From positions 124,001 to 188,000 of the forward strand of contig JAGOBH010000005.1 in NCBI GenBank assembly GCA_017983495.1: 64,000 nucleotides of DNA. Reading direction: 5' to 3'. Positions within the stretch are counted from its first letter, which is position 1; every line of letters starts with the position of its first letter. Under the pieces are notes generated by a model that was not told the DNA's origin, ran no database searches, and saw only the letters and a program-made list of their open reading frames with translations. Below, one piece after another: positions 37,116 to 45,588 of the stretch. The stretch comes from Pyrinomonadaceae bacterium. Its GTDB lineage: Bacteria > Acidobacteriota > Blastocatellia > Pyrinomonadales > Pyrinomonadaceae. The position numbers were made by a program, and so were the translations under genes.

Positions 37116-38840
37116 ATGAAAAAGTTATTGTTTTTGACGATGGTTTTAGGGTTGTTTTTTATTTCAGCCGGCGATGTTATGGCAATTGAACCCAATCAGG
37201 TTTTTGCGTACAACTCGACAGATTTTCAGGGGACGCCACAACAATACAATGGCGCATTTTCAAGAGATGTCATGGATGGCGGCTATGACGATGAGTATGA
37301 ATCCATAATAGTCGGAAAAGACATGAAGGTCACACTTTATTCAGACCAATATCAGCAAGGATTCAAAATAGTCCTTTATCCGGGCGAATATCGGAATTTG
37401 AGAATGGAATCTGAACTTCGTTACTGGAATGACGAGGTGAGTTCGCTAAAGATCGAAAAATTAAGCGATCCCGATCTACCTCTGATAAAGCTGATCTACG
37501 GTGAAAATGGGGGTTTGACCCAGATGATCGGTCTGGATGGCACGGATGAGTTTAAGAATGAGCACTCCTTGTTGCTCAATGATAGAGTGACCTCCGCAGA
37601 GATACCGGCGGCATACAAAGTAACATTTTATGAGGATAAGGAATACGGAGGAAAGAAAAATTCCGAGCCGATTTCAGGCCGAACAGTAAATATGAAGGAG
37701 CTCGGTCTGAATTCCAAAGTTTCTTCGATCAAGATCGAATGGAACAAATTCAAACTGACCAAAGTTGAAATGGTCAAGACCTCCACGAAGCCAAGAGAGT
37801 TAGACACTTTTTCGATGCCGATGGGAGCCGATACCGAATGTCATAATAATTCTTCAGCGAAACTTACCTGCAAAAAAGAGCTGAGATCGACCTATAACGC
37901 AACCGCCACTACGAATTGGCAAAATAGCACGACGGTTGGGATCACAGCCACTACAACGGTGAAGGGGGAAGCTGGTGTAGCAGGTGTCGCGTCAAGCAGC
38001 GTAGAAGCAAGTCTTGCCTTATCCATAGCTAACGAGTTTGCGTTTGGCAAATCAGAGGCAAAATCCCTCGGGCAAGAAGTGGCCGATGATGTTGAAGTAG
38101 AAGTCCCTGCGGGCGGTGCAGTAGGTTTTACACTGGACGTTAAGCCAGTCGAGATCGATTATGACGTGACCTATACTTACTCCAGCGTTGATGATAACGG
38201 AAACCCGGATGGAAAAAACAATAAAGTAATAAAAGGAAAAATGACGGTCAAATCAGCAACAGCGACTACTGCTGTCTCGCGAGACCTCAAACCCGGTAGT
38301 AGCCCGGCCCCGGCTGCTCAACCAAATCCATCAGAGCAAGGATATATGGCACAAGCCTGGGAGTGGATAAAGCAAAGACCTTGCAGACTCTATGAGTTTT
38401 TCGGCGGCAAAGACCCGGCTTGGATGTGCGGCGGTACGAATGATTCCGGCACGAACGCCAATACAAATTCGAACACTAACTCCAACACAGCAGTTCAGCC
38501 TACAAGTAATTCAAATAGTGTCTCTCAGACTAACACCAGTCCATCTCCAACCAGTTCCAAATCTAATGCCGATAGAATTATCGGAAGTTGGAAAGGTGAC
38601 GACGACACTATAACCTTTGATGGAGACAAAAATATGTCATCCTTGCTCGGCAACAAGAAATACAAATATTCATATGAGGTTGTGAACGAAAATACTGTTG
38701 AGCTTACCACTACCGACCCCAAACGAAATTCTGTTGTGAGTATCGTAGAAGCGACAATAGCTTTCGAAGATAATGATAATACTTTAGTTTTGACTGCCGG
38801 TGGAACAACTTCCAGATTAAAGAAAGTCAGTCCAGCTTAA
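37116..38840 (+). CDS. Secreted beta-gamma-crystallin / aerolysin-like protein
   Basis: A 574-residue secreted protein; GGAG lies 7-8 nt before ATG 37116. Domains in order: signal peptide (1-23, ending VMA); two beta-gamma-crystallin domains (about 28-115 and 124-208) with Greek-key motifs (VTFYEDKEYGG) and calcium-clamp motifs NDEVSS (105-110) and NDRVTS (155-160), plus a degenerate NSKVSS (199-204). An aerolysin/ETX-MTX2-like module (about 225-390) follows, with alternating Ser/Thr strands (STYNATATTNWQNSTTVGI), a glycine/alanine-rich insertion hairpin, FGKSEAKS and VPAGGAVGFTLDV. An Asn/Ser/Thr-rich linker (about 450-490) leads to a C-terminal GSWKGDDDTITFDG domain. The crystallin-plus-aerolysin layout recalls the pore-forming beta-gamma-CAT complex of toads. 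Pore formation is inferred. Confidence 0.78.
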   Translation: MKKLLFLTMVLGLFFISAGDVMAIEPNQVFAYNSTDFQGTPQQYNGAFSRDVMDGGYDDEYESIIVGKDMKVTLYSDQYQQGFKIVLYPGEYRNLRMESELRYWNDEVSSLKIEKLSDPDLPLIKLIYGENGGLTQMIGLDGTDEFKNEHSLLLNDRVTSAEIPAAYKVTFYEDKEYGGKKNSEPISGRTVNMKELGLNSKVSSIKIEWNKFKLTKVEMVKTSTKPRELDTFSMPMGADTECHNNSSAKLTCKKELRSTYNATATTNWQNSTTVGITATTTVKGEAGVAGVASSSVEASLALSIANEFAFGKSEAKSLGQEVADDVEVEVPAGGAVGFTLDVKPVEIDYDVTYTYSSVDDNGNPDGKNNKVIKGKMTVKSATATTAVSRDLKPGSSPAPAAQPNPSEQGYMAQAWEWIKQRPCRLYEFFGGKDPAWMCGGTNDSGTNANTNSNTNSNTAVQPTSNSNSVSQTNTSPSPTSSKSNADRIIGSWKGDDDTITFDGDKNMSSLLGNKKYKYSYEVVNENTVELTTTDPKRNSVVSIVEATIAFEDNDNTLVLTAGGTTSRLKKVSPA

Positions 38841-38883
38841 GAAGTAAATGCGGACAGATAATAGAGTTGATCAATTCTTTTAT

Positions 38884-39092
38884 CAGAAAAAGGCGAGGTA
38901 ATTAACAGTTATTTGTCCGTCAATTCAGCCGAATTTTTCTACTCTTCGCCCGACAAGGGTGTGAAACTCAGGAAGAGCACGGCGCCAAAGTTCGTTGTTT
39001 TTGGCGGGCAGGGAGTAGTGGCCGTCTAAGCCAAGATCGGCAAAAAGTGGATCAGGGGCGAGATCAAATTCGACGAAACAAGTTGTGAGTAA
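38884..39092 (+). pseudogene. Pseudogene fragment of the 36287 lipoprotein C-terminal domain
   Basis: In one frame the DNA reads SEKGEV..SVNSAEFFYSS, GVKLRKSTAPKFVVFGGQG, VVAV, stop (TAA 39027-39029), AKIGKKWIRGEIKFDETSCE and a stop at 39090. This aligns with EKGDCTVKADNTDFF ... VKLKKGTSIKYIQFGNQG, LAIVKAQIDGKWQRGEVQDD of the lipoprotein. The internal TAA replaces a Lys codon. There is no signal peptide or start. Confidence 0.85.
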
Positions 39093-39266
39093 GATCGCGA
39101 AGGCTTAGAAGCTGCGGATGTCAGTTGATCGAGATCTTTTGCTTTATCGTCTTCGAATGAGGCGCTCGGCTCGGTTGCGAGTAGAGATAGTAGCGAGCAC
39201 CATTTTGGGCACGAAACTTTGACCGAGTTTCGTGCCATTTACGTATTTCGCGGGTACACTAGTCTT

Positions 39267-40226
39267 ATGAAAGCAATAATCGTACGTGAATTTGGTGAGC
39301 CTGAGGTGATGAAGGTCGAGGAAGTCGAGCTTGCGGAGCCAACTGGCACTCAGGTGTTAGTCAAGATCGAGGCCGCGGGCGTTAATCCGGTGGACACGTA
39401 TTTGCGGACGGGCATTCATGCTCATGCGCCGAAATTGCCGTATACGCCGGGTAAGGACGCGGCGGGTGTGGTTGAGGCGGTTGGCGAGGGTGTAACTCGT
39501 TGGAAAGCGGGCGACCGCGTTTACACGGCCGATTCGCTGACCGGAACGTATGCCGAATATTCGCTTTGCACCGAAGCTCAACTCGGCCGTTTGCCGGATA
39601 ACGTCGATTTCCCGCAGGGTGCGGGCGTTTGGACGCCGTATGCGACCAGCTACCGGGCATTGTTTCAGAAGGCACAGGCAAAGGCGGGCGAGACCGTCTT
39701 GATCCACGGTGCATCGGGCGGTGTCGGACTGGCGGCGGTCCAATGGGCTAAGCACGCGGGACTGACCGTTATAGGCACGGCGAGTTCGGAAGAAGGGAAA
39801 CGGCTGGTGGCTGAGCAGGGAGCGGATCAGGTATTTGACCACACTACGGAAGGGCATCTCGACGCGATCAGAGAGGCGACGGGCGGAGGCGTCGATGTGA
39901 TTATCGAGATGCTTGCCAACGTAAATCTCGAAAACGACTTTTCAGCCCTTGCGATGTTTGGCCGGATCACCGTCGTCGGCAATCGCGGCAGCCTGCAGTT
40001 CACACCGCGGCTGGCGATGACCAAAGACGCGACCATTTATGGCATGTCGCTCTTCAATTCGCCGCAGGCGGCACGCGACGAGATCCATGCTGCGATCTAT
40101 GACGGCCTGAGCGACGGTTATCTCGTGCCGGTCGTTCGCGAGGCGATGCCGCTCTCGGACGCTCCGCGATCGCACATCGAGGTGATCGGCAGCAAAGCGT
40201 TGGGCAAGATCGTACTCATTCCCTAG
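39267..40226 (+). CDS. NADPH:quinone oxidoreductase (zinc-independent MDR family)
   Basis: A 319-residue medium-chain dehydrogenase/reductase of the quinone reductase (zeta-crystallin) group. It starts MKAIIVREFGEPEVM, has GVNPVDTYLRTG, the NAD(P)-binding fold with LIHGASGGVGLAAVQWAK (about 140-157) and TASSEEG, which suits NADPH. It lacks the zinc-binding Cys cluster of alcohol dehydrogenases. ATG 39267 is chosen because the family starts at MKAI; the frame continues 16 codons upstream. It stands alone after the accessory block. Confidence 0.92.
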   Translation: MKAIIVREFGEPEVMKVEEVELAEPTGTQVLVKIEAAGVNPVDTYLRTGIHAHAPKLPYTPGKDAAGVVEAVGEGVTRWKAGDRVYTADSLTGTYAEYSLCTEAQLGRLPDNVDFPQGAGVWTPYATSYRALFQKAQAKAGETVLIHGASGGVGLAAVQWAKHAGLTVIGTASSEEGKRLVAEQGADQVFDHTTEGHLDAIREATGGGVDVIIEMLANVNLENDFSALAMFGRITVVGNRGSLQFTPRLAMTKDATIYGMSLFNSPQAARDEIHAAIYDGLSDGYLVPVVREAMPLSDAPRSHIEVIGSKALGKIVLIP

Positions 40227-40500
40227 AAACGATACCTCTCTGGAGATCAACTTCACGGCGTCGGACAAATCGTTTAATGCGATGTCCGAAAGTCCCGGTT
40301 TGCCGGTTCGATCAATAAAAACGTTGACTTTGGGCGTGCCTGAGAGTTACCATCGGAAAATCAAGTTTTTAGCAAAATTCGGTCTAAGTTAACGGGATCT
40401 TTCCACTGGCGCCTGTATCGGTCTCGTTCTCAACTTCAACCCGCAACCGCTTTGGTCAGAAAGCGGCTCATTTCAAGGCTTTTCAACAATTGAGGGGAAT

Positions 40501-41895
40501 ATGAAAAGAAAATTTGGCAGTTTTGTCTTTGCCGCTATCGCTGTGTTTTTGATGTCGTCGGGCATCAAGGCGGAAACATTTTATGCATACCTGAGCTCGG
40601 CGCAGGAAGTTCCTACAAACGCATCTACCGCGACCGGTTATGCTCGTGTCGTTATCAATGAATCGACCGGAGCACTGACATTCACGGTCGTTTTTAGCGG
40701 TCTGAGCAGCAACCAATCGGCATCGCACATCCACGCACCGGCGGCGATCGGTGCAAATGTGGGCGTTGCAATAAATTTTGGTGCCGTCGGGGGAACTTCG
40801 GGTACGATCACCGGTTCGACTACCGTGACACCGACACAGCTATCGCAGATCCGGGCCCATCTGGGTTACGTTAATGTGCATTCGGCAAACTTTCCGGGCG
40901 GCGAGATCCGCGGACAGCTTGGTATCAAGCGCCCCGTCGATTTTGACGGCGACGGGCGGCAGGATTACAGTATGCTGAAATTTCCGAATGTTGCACCTCC
41001 GGGCGTTGCTCAGATCAGCTATTGGAATCTGAATTCTACGACGGGAGCACAGCCGATAACACCATGGGGTGACGCTAATCGCGACTTTCCCACGCCGGGC
41101 GATTATGACGGAGACGGCAAAGATGACCTCGCTGTTTACCGTGCCGGAGCGACGGCCGGGGCTCCGAGCGAGTTCTGGATCCTTCGTACCTCCGATAACA
41201 TACCAAAGAAAATCGAGTTCGGGGTGTTTGGTGACAAGGCGGTCAATCGTGACTACGACGGTGACGGCATGACCGACATTGCCGTTTTTCGGCCCGGTGC
41301 CACCGCTACCGATCAGACATTTTGGTGGATAAGGCGGAGTTCGGTCGGGCTGGAGGTTACCGGCAATGATCTGGTAATACCTTTTGGAACTACCGGAAAC
41401 GGAACCACCACATTCGATACACCGATTCCAGGCGATTACGACGGTGACGGCAAATTTGACTTAGCGGTTTATCGGTTTGGATTGACTCCGGCTAACAACT
41501 TCATCATCAGACGAAGTTCTGACCTGGCTATCACGTATCAAGCGTTCGGAAACTTCAATACCGACTATATTTTACCGGGTGATTACGACGGCGACGGAAA
41601 GTACGATCTCGCGGTTGCTCGAACAGGAGCAACGAGCAGCTCGCCGCTGGCCTGGTGGATATTGCAGAGTTCGACCGGAACGACACGGAATCAGACCTTT
41701 GGCATCTCGTCAGACCTGCCTGTCCAGGGCGATTATGATGGTGATGCCCGAGCTGATATTGCAATCCATCGCAAAGGGGCAACCGCCACAGCTCAGAGCT
41801 TTTTCTGGGTTCTTCGAAGTCTTGACAACACTGCTCAAGTCACGCCGTGGGGTGTAGGTGCAGATTTCCCGGTAGCGAATTTCGACGCCCGTTAA
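40501..41895 (+). CDS. Secreted CHRD-domain protein with FG-GAP/VCBS repeats
   Basis: A 464-residue secreted protein: signal peptide (MKRKFGSFVFAAIAVFLMSS, cleaved near IKA), a CHRD domain (about 25-140; FYAYLSSAQEVP, SHIHAPAAIGANVG, VNVHSANFPGGEIRGQL), then at least six repeats of the form DYDGDGKxDLAVYR (for example DFDGDGRQDYS, DYDGDGMTDIAVF), which are calcium-binding FG-GAP/VCBS-type blades. Probably an extracellular or surface beta-propeller. It has no PEP-CTERM tail, so it is not a visible exosortase substrate. Confidence 0.9.
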   Translation: MKRKFGSFVFAAIAVFLMSSGIKAETFYAYLSSAQEVPTNASTATGYARVVINESTGALTFTVVFSGLSSNQSASHIHAPAAIGANVGVAINFGAVGGTSGTITGSTTVTPTQLSQIRAHLGYVNVHSANFPGGEIRGQLGIKRPVDFDGDGRQDYSMLKFPNVAPPGVAQISYWNLNSTTGAQPITPWGDANRDFPTPGDYDGDGKDDLAVYRAGATAGAPSEFWILRTSDNIPKKIEFGVFGDKAVNRDYDGDGMTDIAVFRPGATATDQTFWWIRRSSVGLEVTGNDLVIPFGTTGNGTTTFDTPIPGDYDGDGKFDLAVYRFGLTPANNFIIRRSSDLAITYQAFGNFNTDYILPGDYDGDGKYDLAVARTGATSSSPLAWWILQSSTGTTRNQTFGISSDLPVQGDYDGDARADIAIHRKGATATAQSFFWVLRSLDNTAQVTPWGVGADFPVANFDAR

Positions 41896-41918
41896 CTTGT
41901 GGGTTGTTTGAATCCGTG

Positions 41919-41953
41919 GTCCCGGCGAGTTGATCGCCGGGACTTTTTATTTT
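41919..41953 (+). terminator. Terminator after the CHRD gene
   Basis: Perfect stem GTCCCGGCGA / TCGCCGGGAC, 5-nt loop, then TTTTTATTTT. It overlaps the end of the convergent homocysteine methyltransferase gene. Confidence 0.9.
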
Positions 41954-43815
41954 GATTTGAATTCGTCGAGAGCTTCAAAGACCTGAAGTGCGTATTTCAC
42001 GTTGCCAAACGGTGCTGAGACCTGAACGCCCTGGATGACGTCGCGAACCTCGGCGAGCGACTCGCGGGCGATGTTGATGCCCTCTTCCCGTGCTTCTTCC
42101 TTGCCCTTTTCCGACGCGATCCGCATGCGTTCGAGGATCTCGGGCGTAACACTTACGCCGGGAACCTCGTTGTGCATAAACTCCGCGTTGCGGTAGCTGA
42201 CGAGCGGCCAGATACCGGCGACGATCGGGATGCGGACGTGCGAGATCCGGTCAAGAAAAACGCGAAGCTGCTCGGTGTCAAAAACCGGCTGCGTGATCGC
42301 GTATTCGGCACCTGCCTGTACTTTCCACTCAAATCGTTTGATCTCTTCGTCCAGATTGACGGCACCCGGATTGACGCCGACGCCGATCGAGAACGCGGTC
42401 GGTTTGCCGATCGGGTTATTTCCGAGGTCGAGGCCGTGATTAAGGCGGTTGACCATATTCGTCAGGCCGATCGCGTCGATATCAAAAACGGCGGTCGCGT
42501 CCGGGTATGGCCCCATCTTTGGCGGGTCGCCGGTGATCAGCAGCAGATTGTGTAATCCCAACGCCGCTGCGCCAAGCAGGTCGGACATCATGCCGAGCAG
42601 GTTACGGTCGCGACAGCAGTAATGGAGCACGGCTTCGATGCCGATCTCGCGTTCGACCAGCACGGCGGTCGCTTGTGCCGACATTCGTGTCTGTGCACGC
42701 GGGCCGTCAGGGATGTTGACGCCATCGACGCCGGCATCTTTGAGCAATCTGATCGAATCGAGCGTAGCCTGAGCGTCACAGCCCTTCGGCGGCAGCACCT
42801 CGACCGACGTCACGAACTCACCGCGGGCGATCTTTGCCGACCAGCGTGAACGCTCCGTCGGGTCAACGACGTGGACATCCTCGGGCTTGAGAGCCGCGAC
42901 CGTCGCGTGTGCGTGAACGTGGGCTTCGTGCACCTGGCGTGGGCTGATCGAACGGATCGAATCCGAGATCAGCTTAATATGCGTCGGCGTCGTGCCGCAG
43001 CATCCGCCGACAAAGCTCGCACCAGCTTGGACGAAACGCTTGGCAAAGGTCGCCATATACTCGGGCGAACCCATGTAAAACTGCCGTCCCTGCACGTCAC
43101 GCGGCAAACCGGCGTTAGGCTGGGCCGAAAGGGGTTTGTCCGTCGCCTCACGCATGCGTTCGAGAGCGCTCAAAACGTGGGTCGGGCCGACTCCGCAATT
43201 GAGGCCGATAACGTCAACGCCGAGCTCGTCGAGCTTTTGCGTAAAATGCTCGGGCGTGTCGCCGTAGATGGTCTTGCCGTCCATCTGAATGGTCATCTGG
43301 GCGACGATCGGCAGATCGCAAAGCTCCTGAACGGCACGGATCGCTTGTTCGATCAGCGTAAGGTCGGAAAATGTTTCGAGAACGAACAGGTCCACGCCGC
43401 CTTCGAGCAGGCCGGCCGCCTGCTCGCGGTACATCGCTCTCGCTTCGTCAAATGACGTCGGGCCAAACGGCTCAAGCCGCAATCCCAGCGGGCCGATCGC
43501 CCCGGCGACCAGAGCCTTTGTTCCCGCAGCTTCGCGTGCAAGCCGAGCCGCGGCGACGTTTATCTCGTGCAGTTTGCTCTCAAGCCCGTACGGTTGCAGA
43601 TTGTTGCGGGTCGCCCCGAACGAATTGGTCTCGATAATGTCGGCACCGGCCGCGACGTATTCCTCGTGCACCTCGCGGACCAGGTCCGGAGCGGCAATAT
43701 TCAGCTCGTCATAACTGCGGTTGATGTAGATGCCCTTGTCGTAAAGACGCGTGCCCATCGCACCGTCAAATACGTACACACCATCCGAGTCGATCATTTC
43801 ACGAAAAGTTTTCAT
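41947..43815 (-). CDS. Bifunctional homocysteine S-methyltransferase / 5,10-methylenetetrahydrofolate reductase
   Basis: A 622-residue fusion. The N-terminal half (about 1-300) is a homocysteine methyltransferase: YVFDGAMGTRLYDKG, LNCGVGPTHVLSAL and GGCCGTTPTHI supply the three zinc-binding Cys. The C-terminal half (about 330-620) is a MetF-like MTHFR barrel (FVTSVEVLPPKG, LLLITGDPPKMG, EYAITQPVFD). Such fusions (BhmT-MTHFR type) methylate homocysteine and reduce methylene-THF. The start at 43815 (MKTFREMI) is chosen over a longer frame from 43914 that would read through a terminator hairpin. Expression is preceded by a SAM-II-type riboswitch. Confidence 0.95.
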   Translation of the reverse strand: MKTFREMIDSDGVYVFDGAMGTRLYDKGIYINRSYDELNIAAPDLVREVHEEYVAAGADIIETNSFGATRNNLQPYGLESKLHEINVAAARLAREAAGTKALVAGAIGPLGLRLEPFGPTSFDEARAMYREQAAGLLEGGVDLFVLETFSDLTLIEQAIRAVQELCDLPIVAQMTIQMDGKTIYGDTPEHFTQKLDELGVDVIGLNCGVGPTHVLSALERMREATDKPLSAQPNAGLPRDVQGRQFYMGSPEYMATFAKRFVQAGASFVGGCCGTTPTHIKLISDSIRSISPRQVHEAHVHAHATVAALKPEDVHVVDPTERSRWSAKIARGEFVTSVEVLPPKGCDAQATLDSIRLLKDAGVDGVNIPDGPRAQTRMSAQATAVLVEREIGIEAVLHYCCRDRNLLGMMSDLLGAAALGLHNLLLITGDPPKMGPYPDATAVFDIDAIGLTNMVNRLNHGLDLGNNPIGKPTAFSIGVGVNPGAVNLDEEIKRFEWKVQAGAEYAITQPVFDTEQLRVFLDRISHVRIPIVAGIWPLVSYRNAEFMHNEVPGVSVTPEILERMRIASEKGKEEAREEGINIARESLAEVRDVIQGVQVSAPFGNVKYALQVFEALDEFKSK

Positions 43816-43891
43816 AAATCGTATTGTTTTAAGTCCTTGCTTTAGCAGGCTCTTAGGCCGGACCAACGGCCGCCTAAAGGCGTGACTCAAA

Positions 43892-43928
43892 ACGAAAAGA
43901 AAAAGTCTCGCCAAAACAGCGAGACTTT
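43892..43928 (-). terminator. Attenuator hairpin between riboswitch and methionine gene
   Basis: Perfect 9-bp stem AAAGTCTCG / CGAGACTTT (43902-43928) followed on the minus strand by TTTTTCTTTT. It is 20 nt downstream of the riboswitch and 77 nt before the ATG, so it can act as a regulated terminator. Its 5' loop side holds GCTGTTT, complementary to the AAACAGC at the riboswitch 3' end. Confidence 0.85.
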
Positions 43929-43947
43929 CCGATACCGAGTTCTCATA

Positions 43948-44001
43948 AAGCTGTTTAGCGGATTATTTAACGTGGTCGCAAGTCGCATTAACTCACCACG
44001 A
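43948..44001 (-). ncRNA. SAM-II-type riboswitch
   Basis: Read on the minus strand: stem CGTGGT / ACCACG enclosing a loop GAGTTAATGCGACTTGCG, then TTAAATAATCCGCTAAACAG. This follows the SAM-II (SAM_alpha) pattern from memory: GTGGTGA..TT, CTTGC-GCCACG, GTTAAAYAA and the invariant CGCTAAA. The pseudoknot pairing GCGACTTG with TAATCCGC has two mismatches, so this should be confirmed. Its position before a homocysteine methyltransferase-MTHFR gene is what SAM-II predicts. Confidence 0.75.
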
Positions 44002-44012
44002 ATATAGATATG

Positions 44013-44041
44013 ATACTCGTCTTTTCCGACGAAAGTGTCAA
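44013..44041 (-). promoter_or_regulatory. Candidate promoter of the riboswitch-methionine transcript
   Basis: TTGACA (44041-44036 on the minus strand) and GAGTAT with 17 nt between. The predicted start is close to the first base of the riboswitch. Confidence 0.5.
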
Positions 44042-44062
44042 GCTAATGAGGTTGCCAATACG

Positions 44063-44686
44063 CTATGTACCGGTTGTACCGAAAAAGGCAAATCTGGCGT
44101 TTTTTCCGTTGATCTCGAGACGCCAGTTCTTGAAATCTTCGGCGTTGTCGCAGTTGTTTCCGCGGCCCTGGAAGATCAGCGAGTAGGTCGCCGGTGTCGA
44201 AATGCTCTTTTTGAATATTCCCGTGCCTGACTTGACCGGACCGTTGAACTGAAACTCTTTGTAAACCGAGATCTCACCGGTCTCTTCGCCCTTTTCGTGG
44301 GTATCGATCCGTCGGACCTTCATGCTGGTCGGCAGCGGCAGCATCAATACACCCGACTTGCCGCCGGGCGTTTTGATCGTAAGGCTCCAGGTTTTGTTCG
44401 TAAAAAGGTCAACGATGTTAAAGTCGCCCGTAACGCCGGCAGCATACTCGCTTTCCACCACAGCGAGGCCGCGGATCGCCTCAAATTCGCCCGCCGTCGT
44501 ATAAAGATCAGCTTTGTCGTTGAACTTGATGTCTTTGATCACGCCAAGCCGGTACGCGTCGATCTTGTCCGTCGAGACATCGTATTGACCGCGTTCGGCG
44601 CAGCAGGCACAAGCCAATGACACGGTCGACGCCGCGAACATGATGGCAACACTAAACAGTGCGATAAGAGGTTTTTTCAGATTCAT
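44063..44686 (-). CDS. Exported protein of unknown function
   Basis: A 207-residue protein with a signal peptide (MNLKKPLIALFSVAIMFAAS, cleaved near SLA) and then a CACCAER cysteine cluster at the start of the mature protein. The remainder is beta-rich (GVLMLPLPTSMKVRRIDTHE, FQFNGPVKSGTGIFKKS). The first Cys is preceded by SLA, so a lipobox-like cleavage is possible but not clear. No family was recognised. It lies upstream of the riboswitch and downstream of mutM, on the same strand. Confidence 0.7.
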   Translation of the reverse strand: MNLKKPLIALFSVAIMFAASTVSLACACCAERGQYDVSTDKIDAYRLGVIKDIKFNDKADLYTTAGEFEAIRGLAVVESEYAAGVTGDFNIVDLFTNKTWSLTIKTPGGKSGVLMLPLPTSMKVRRIDTHEKGEETGEISVYKEFQFNGPVKSGTGIFKKSISTPATYSLIFQGRGNNCDNAEDFKNWRLEINGKNARFAFFGTTGT

Positions 44687-44745
44687 ATATTAGGTAGATT
44701 TTCTACGATTCAAAGATGCGAAATGGTCGCGGCGGTTTGCCAGGA

Positions 44746-45579
44746 TTATTTTCGTTGGCATCGGCGGCAATAATATGTCGACCGACCGCCTTGTTTTACC
44801 CTAATGATGGGCGATTTGCAACGAGAACACGGTTCTTTTTCCCGATCATAAACATGCCAGCCCGACGAATTGCCGCCGCTGAAGTAGTTGGCGTCGATAT
44901 TCTCCGGATCTACCGGAATATTCGCGTTGTGCTCCACCGCCTCGATCAGAACGGTTCGGATCGCTTCGTAAAGCCGTGCGGATCGCGGTTTCGAGAGCTT
45001 TCCGGCAGGAATTCGCGGGTCAATGCCGGCGGCGAACAGTGCCTCGGACGCGTAGATGTTCCCGAGCCCGCAAACCTTTGTCTGATCGAGTAAAAACTCC
45101 TTCAGACTGCGGCCGCTGCCCTTGAGGACCGACCGAAAATACTCGATCGAGAACTCTTCGGAAAACGGTTCGGGGGCGAGTTTGGCGAGTTCTTTTGCAG
45201 AATTGAGATGTTCGTTCTCAACCACCTTCATCATCCCGAAATGACGTTGATCGTTGAAAACAAGCCGGTCGCCGTCGTGCAGATGAAAGACGGCGTGGGT
45301 GAATTTTGGGTCCGGCAGTTCCGCGGTCAGAACCGAGAACGTTCCGCTCATCCGCAGATGGACGATGAGTGTCCGCCCATTGTCGAGTTCGATCAGGATG
45401 TGCTTGCCGCGCCTGCCGACGGCCGTGATAGCCGAGTCGCTCAACATTGACGAGAAAGCGTCGGCATCCGTCTCCGGTGCAAGTCGCGGACGGAGAAGTT
45501 CGGCTCTGGCTATCCGTCGGCCGCTGACGAGTTTATTGAGCGATCGGGAGACGTACTCGACCTCAGGCAATTCGGGCAT
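44746..45579 (-). CDS. mutM: Formamidopyrimidine-DNA glycosylase (Fpg)
   Basis: Removes 8-oxoguanine and formamidopyrimidines by base excision. The 277-residue protein starts MPELPEVEYVSRSL, with Pro2 as the catalytic nucleophile and Glu3. It has the GRRGKHILIELDN segment with the conserved Lys, the H2TH region (LLDQTKVCGLGNIYASEALFAAGI) and the C-terminal zinc finger CSRCKSP ... YYCRRCQR. All features are intact. It ends only 9 nt before the next gene start, so it may be co-transcribed with the pyrophosphorylase. Confidence 0.97.
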   Translation of the reverse strand: MPELPEVEYVSRSLNKLVSGRRIARAELLRPRLAPETDADAFSSMLSDSAITAVGRRGKHILIELDNGRTLIVHLRMSGTFSVLTAELPDPKFTHAVFHLHDGDRLVFNDQRHFGMMKVVENEHLNSAKELAKLAPEPFSEEFSIEYFRSVLKGSGRSLKEFLLDQTKVCGLGNIYASEALFAAGIDPRIPAGKLSKPRSARLYEAIRTVLIEAVEHNANIPVDPENIDANYFSGGNSSGWHVYDREKEPCSRCKSPIIRVKQGGRSTYYCRRCQRK

Positions 45580-45588
45580 AATTATTGA

